Assembly: GCA_016177145.1 (NCBI GenBank)
Contig: JACOVV010000233.1
Location: forward strand, 1-6,983
From: Candidatus Omnitrophota bacterium
Lineage (GTDB): Bacteria; Omnitrophota; Gorgyraeia; JACOVV01
DNA: 6,983 nt
Direction of reading: 5' to 3'
Part shown: piece after piece, positions 5,211 to 6,983 of the stretch
Layout: each line of letters begins with the position of its first letter
How positions within the stretch are numbered: the stretch's first letter is position 1
Program-made: the position numbers and the translations under genes
The notes under the pieces: generated by a model
Seen by the model: only the letters and a program-made list of their open reading frames with translations
What the model was told of the DNA's origin: nothing
Database searches by the model: none

Positions 5211-5685
5211 TATCGTTTCCAAGGTTGATATCCAGGAAATCCGCAACGCGGTGCAGATGTCTCTAAAGGAAATCGTCCAGCGCTACGACTTCAAAGGGAC
5301 GAGCGCCGGCGTCACGCTCGAAGAAAAACCGCTCCAACTAATCCTGACCGCGGACCACTCGATGCAGATGGAAAACGTCCGGGATCTGGTCTTCACCAAA
5401 ATGGCCAAGCGGGGGATTTCGATGAAGGTTTTTAAATCGGATCCCGAAGAACCGGCCCCCGGCGGAAAACTGCGCCAGAAAGTAACCATCCAACAGGGGA
5501 TCTCCCAGGAACAGGCCAAAACGATCACACAGGCGATCCGCGCTTTGGGGCTCAAAGTCCAGCCCCGTATTGATGGGGACAAGGTCAAAGTAAGCGCCAG
5601 GCAGATTGACGATCTTCAGTCGGTCATCGGATCGCTCAAAGACAAGGATTTCGGAACCGCCATCCAAGTAGAGAATTATCGCTAG
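5188..5685 (+). CDS. yajQ: YajQ-family nucleotide-binding protein
   Basis: This 165-aa protein matches the YajQ family over its full length: SFDIVSKVDIQEIRNAVQ at the N-terminus (6-23), RYDFKGTSA (34-42), the LTADHSMQMENVRDLVFTKMAKRGIS segment (approximately residues 53-78), the KVTIQQGI segment (around 98-105), and the C-terminal LKVQPRIDGDKVKVSARQIDDLQSVI with DFGTAIQVENYR. The family consists of small cytoplasmic proteins with two ferredoxin-like folds; members have been reported to bind nucleotides, including cyclic di-GMP in Xanthomonas and Pseudomonas. It has no known link to B12, so it is probably an unrelated neighbour, even though its ATG lies 23 bases inside cobB. It carries no palindromic repeat. 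Eight bases separate it from the convergent methyltransferase, and I see no terminator hairpin between them. Confidence 0.95.
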   Translation: MAQDHSFDIVSKVDIQEIRNAVQMSLKEIVQRYDFKGTSAGVTLEEKPLQLILTADHSMQMENVRDLVFTKMAKRGISMKVFKSDPEEPAPGGKLRQKVTIQQGISQEQAKTITQAIRALGLKVQPRIDGDKVKVSARQIDDLQSVIGSLKDKDFGTAIQVENYR

Positions 5686-5693
5686 GTCTCACT

Positions 5694-6770
5694 TCAAATA
5701 CCGGAGTCTATTTCTGCATGGAGGAAAGGGTTTATTTCTTGGATGGTGAGTGAGTTTTGAGTGCCAACCAGCGCTCCAATGGGATCCGTATAAAAATCAT
5801 CGCTGTAGCTGACCGTTTCGACATCAAAATGATCCTCTTTTAAGAAATCTCTGATGGCATCGAACTCCCTTGAGTGATGGATGTGACGGGAGCTGCTGGA
5901 AAGGAGGTACCCGCAGTTAATGATAAGGCGGAGTTGCTTTAAAAGGGCGAGCGTCGTGACCGCCTTTCGGTTTGCCTGTCCATAATGGGGCCACGGCCCA
6001 ATGTTCACCAAAGCGATAAAAGGATGCTTCCTAAATTTAACGGCGAGCTCCTGAAAAGAGGGATCGTTTTGGAAATCAGCGGTTAAGTCTGCCTTTAAGC
6101 AGCTGAAATCTTCTCCTGGATTCCATCTTTGGTTCTCAAGAAAGATCCGCGCCATGTCCAATTGGGCCGGGGTGTTGTCCAATAAAATAACATGACGTGC
6201 CCCTAGACCGAGGGCTATGGAGGATAGAGTGCCGGAACCTGCGCCCGCGTCAATGACGACAGCGCCTCTGAACAGATCGGCGTTGGCCGCCATTGCTGCA
6301 ATGGTAAGGGCGGTGTAATGGTTTAAAGCGGCATTTTTGACCGCGGAAGTCGGTAAGATAAAGAAAACGTTCTCCGCATAATGTTGCCGAAGATCGTTCA
6401 ATTCTCTTTGGTAAAATTCAAGCGCGTACTGGAGGTCAGCTTGGGATGGTTCTGGCTGTCCGTTTAGAGTGCGCAGGGGGACGAAGAACAAAGGGCCTAC
6501 CTGATAGAAAGCTTGATCATAACTGGTCAAAAAATCAACGGATTTGCCGGATATTTTAATGGGTGTGCCGGCGCTGATCGGTAGGGTGTCTAAAGCTTCA
6601 CTTAGTTCTGCAGCAATGGATTTTATTTGATCCGGAGTCAACCATTGTATCTTTTGTGGATGTCTGGCTGATTGTGGAGTTTCAGAATAAGGCGCTAACG
6701 CGAGAGCAGTTACCACTTGTAGAAAAAACAGCGAAAGCAAAATTAAAAAGTTACAGACTATTCTTATCAT
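5694..6770 (-). CDS. Exported or membrane-anchored class I SAM-dependent methyltransferase (PrmA-like core)
   Basis: The 358-aa protein begins with a positively charged tip and a long hydrophobic stretch (MIRIVCNFLILLSLFFLQ, to about residue 25) ending ALALAP, which looks like a cleavable signal peptide or an anchor. After a region with no recognised motif, the Rossmann methyltransferase core starts near residue 168: VVIDAGAGSGTLSSIALGLG is motif I for SAM binding, HVILLDNTP is the second strand with the acidic residue that usually holds the ribose, and ALVNIGPWPHYG is in the position of motif IV. The core resembles ribosomal protein L11 methyltransferase (PrmA) and related enzymes, but the PrmA N-terminal domain is not evident. 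The substrate is unknown. An exported SAM enzyme would be unusual, so the hydrophobic N-terminus more likely anchors it unless the start is wrong. It has no close B12 connection. Confidence 0.8.
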   Translation of the reverse strand: MIRIVCNFLILLSLFFLQVVTALALAPYSETPQSARHPQKIQWLTPDQIKSIAAELSEALDTLPISAGTPIKISGKSVDFLTSYDQAFYQVGPLFFVPLRTLNGQPEPSQADLQYALEFYQRELNDLRQHYAENVFFILPTSAVKNAALNHYTALTIAAMAANADLFRGAVVIDAGAGSGTLSSIALGLGARHVILLDNTPAQLDMARIFLENQRWNPGEDFSCLKADLTADFQNDPSFQELAVKFRKHPFIALVNIGPWPHYGQANRKAVTTLALLKQLRLIINCGYLLSSSSRHIHHSREFDAIRDFLKEDHFDVETVSYSDDFYTDPIGALVGTQNSLTIQEINPFLHAEIDSGI

Positions 6771-6841
6771 GGTAGTTAGAAAATCAAAGTAAGTATATCA
6801 TAATAATCATAATATTATGGTATTGTTATTGTTACGAATTA
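6771..6841 (-). promoter_or_regulatory. AT-rich intergenic spacer with an extended -10 promoter candidate for the methyltransferase gene
   Basis: On the - strand TGATATACT (6800-6792) matches an extended -10 box (TGnTATAAT, 5 of 6 in the hexamer). No good -35 box is seen at normal spacing. Transcription would start near 6785, leaving about 15 untranslated bases before the ATG at 6770, with no clear Shine-Dalgarno site. A perfect 12-bp AT palindrome, cataatattatg, lies just upstream at 6808-6819 and could be an operator or chance. There is no GC-rich terminator for the gene to the right. Confidence 0.35.
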
Positions 6842-6983
6842 TCAGGGGCATTCAGAGAAGAACTTCGCCCAGATGCCCGGCATGGGGAAAGCAGAGAGCT
6901 GTTTGGCAGGAACCCATTGTGAAGTGGAAAGGTCGGTGGGATAGCCGAGTTTTTTATGGAGAATGGAAAATGGAGAATGGAAA
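6842..6983 (-). CDS. mutY: C-terminal end of a probable A/G-specific adenine glycosylase (partial)
   Basis: An open frame runs from the window edge to TGA (complement of 6842-6844) and gives the last 46 residues. The sequence HKKLGYPTDLSTSQWVPAKQL, followed by SAFPMPGIWAKFF, resembles the end of the MutY C-terminal (Nudix-like) domain, where a W-V, a helix 'eL' and 'plP...K.l' close the protein. MutY removes adenine mispaired with 8-oxoguanine; none of its catalytic or iron-sulfur residues are in the window, so the name rests on a short C-terminal match. The first visible codons (FHSPFSILH) come from a 14-bp tandem repeat. Another Nudix-domain protein is the main alternative. Confidence 0.45.
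   Translation of the reverse strand, partial: FHSPFSILHKKLGYPTDLSTSQWVPAKQLSAFPMPGIWAKFFSECP
6956..6983. repeat. 14-bp direct tandem repeat, two exact copies reaching the window edge
   Basis: atggagaatggaaa occurs at 6956-6969 and again, exactly, at 6970-6983. The array may continue beyond the window. Fourteen is not a multiple of three, so successive copies are read in different frames; on the - strand they encode FHSPFSILH at the upstream end of the visible mutY-like fragment. Unlike the cob operon repeats it is not palindromic. Confidence 0.85.

Noticed and set aside
5283..5667. Two long antisense open frames opposite yajQ
   Set aside because: They overlap a well-conserved family, have no recognisable motifs and lack supporting start signals.
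5686..5720. Bidirectional terminator between the convergent yajQ and methyltransferase genes
   Set aside because: Only eight bases separate the genes and no GC-rich inverted repeat with a T-run was found there.
6196..6212. cgtgcccctag in the methyltransferase gene resembles the right arm of the repeat
   Set aside because: No left arm exists nearby. On the coding strand it encodes LGARHVILL, which belongs to the methyltransferase fold.

Overview
The window is a compact, almost gap-free bacterial segment dominated by the late steps of cobalamin (vitamin B12) biosynthesis. On the + strand, in order, are cobT (29-1102), a small secreted DUF4430/transcobalamin-C-terminal-like protein (1099-1488), cobS (about 1488-2240), cobQ/cbiP (2242-3798) and cobB/cbiA (3780-5210). 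They are packed with ATGA-type overlaps or gaps of a few bases, so they read as one operon. It begins upstream of the window: the first 32 bases look like the tail of another coupled gene. yajQ (5188-5685) follows with its start inside the end of cobB. On the - strand are a class I SAM-dependent methyltransferase with a signal peptide (5694-6770), convergent with yajQ, and the last 46 codons of what is probably a MutY-type adenine glycosylase (6842 to the right edge).

Pathway logic: CobB (CbiA) amidates cobyrinic acid at the a and c positions. CobQ (CbiP) adds four more amides to give cobyric acid. CobT activates the lower-ligand base as its ribotide. CobS joins that base to the adenosyl-cobinamide-GDP made elsewhere. 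The corrin-ring genes, cobA/O, cobD/cbiB and cobU/P are not in the window. The DUF4430 protein lies inside the operon, and its fold family contains the C-terminal domain of animal B12 carriers, so a cell-envelope role with corrinoids is a reasonable guess.

The most unusual feature is a family of short palindromic repeats inserted in frame into every gene of the cob operon. All share the ends (T)GTAGGGGC...GCCCCTAC(A) but have different cores: perfect 30-bp palindromes in cobT and cobS, a 31-bp one in the DUF4430 gene, one in cobQ split by a second 24-bp element, a 55-bp double hairpin in cobB, and a right half at the left edge of the window. They add short peptides (CRGTARRAPT, VGAGFKPAPT, VGANNYSPLP and relatives) at loops, linkers or a signal peptide, away from catalytic motifs. 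yajQ and the methyltransferase carry none. A different 14-bp tandem repeat sits in frame in the mutY-like gene at the right edge.

Organism: a bacterium of medium GC content with compact operons, short protein-coding repeats and exported proteins. I recall such repeat-derived peptides from predicted proteins of environmental genomes (Nitrospirota, Desulfobacterota, Omnitrophota and similar), but nothing here fixes the phylum. No rRNA, tRNA, CRISPR array, insertion sequence, riboswitch or convincing intrinsic terminator was found. No gene-free stretch exceeds about 75 bases.
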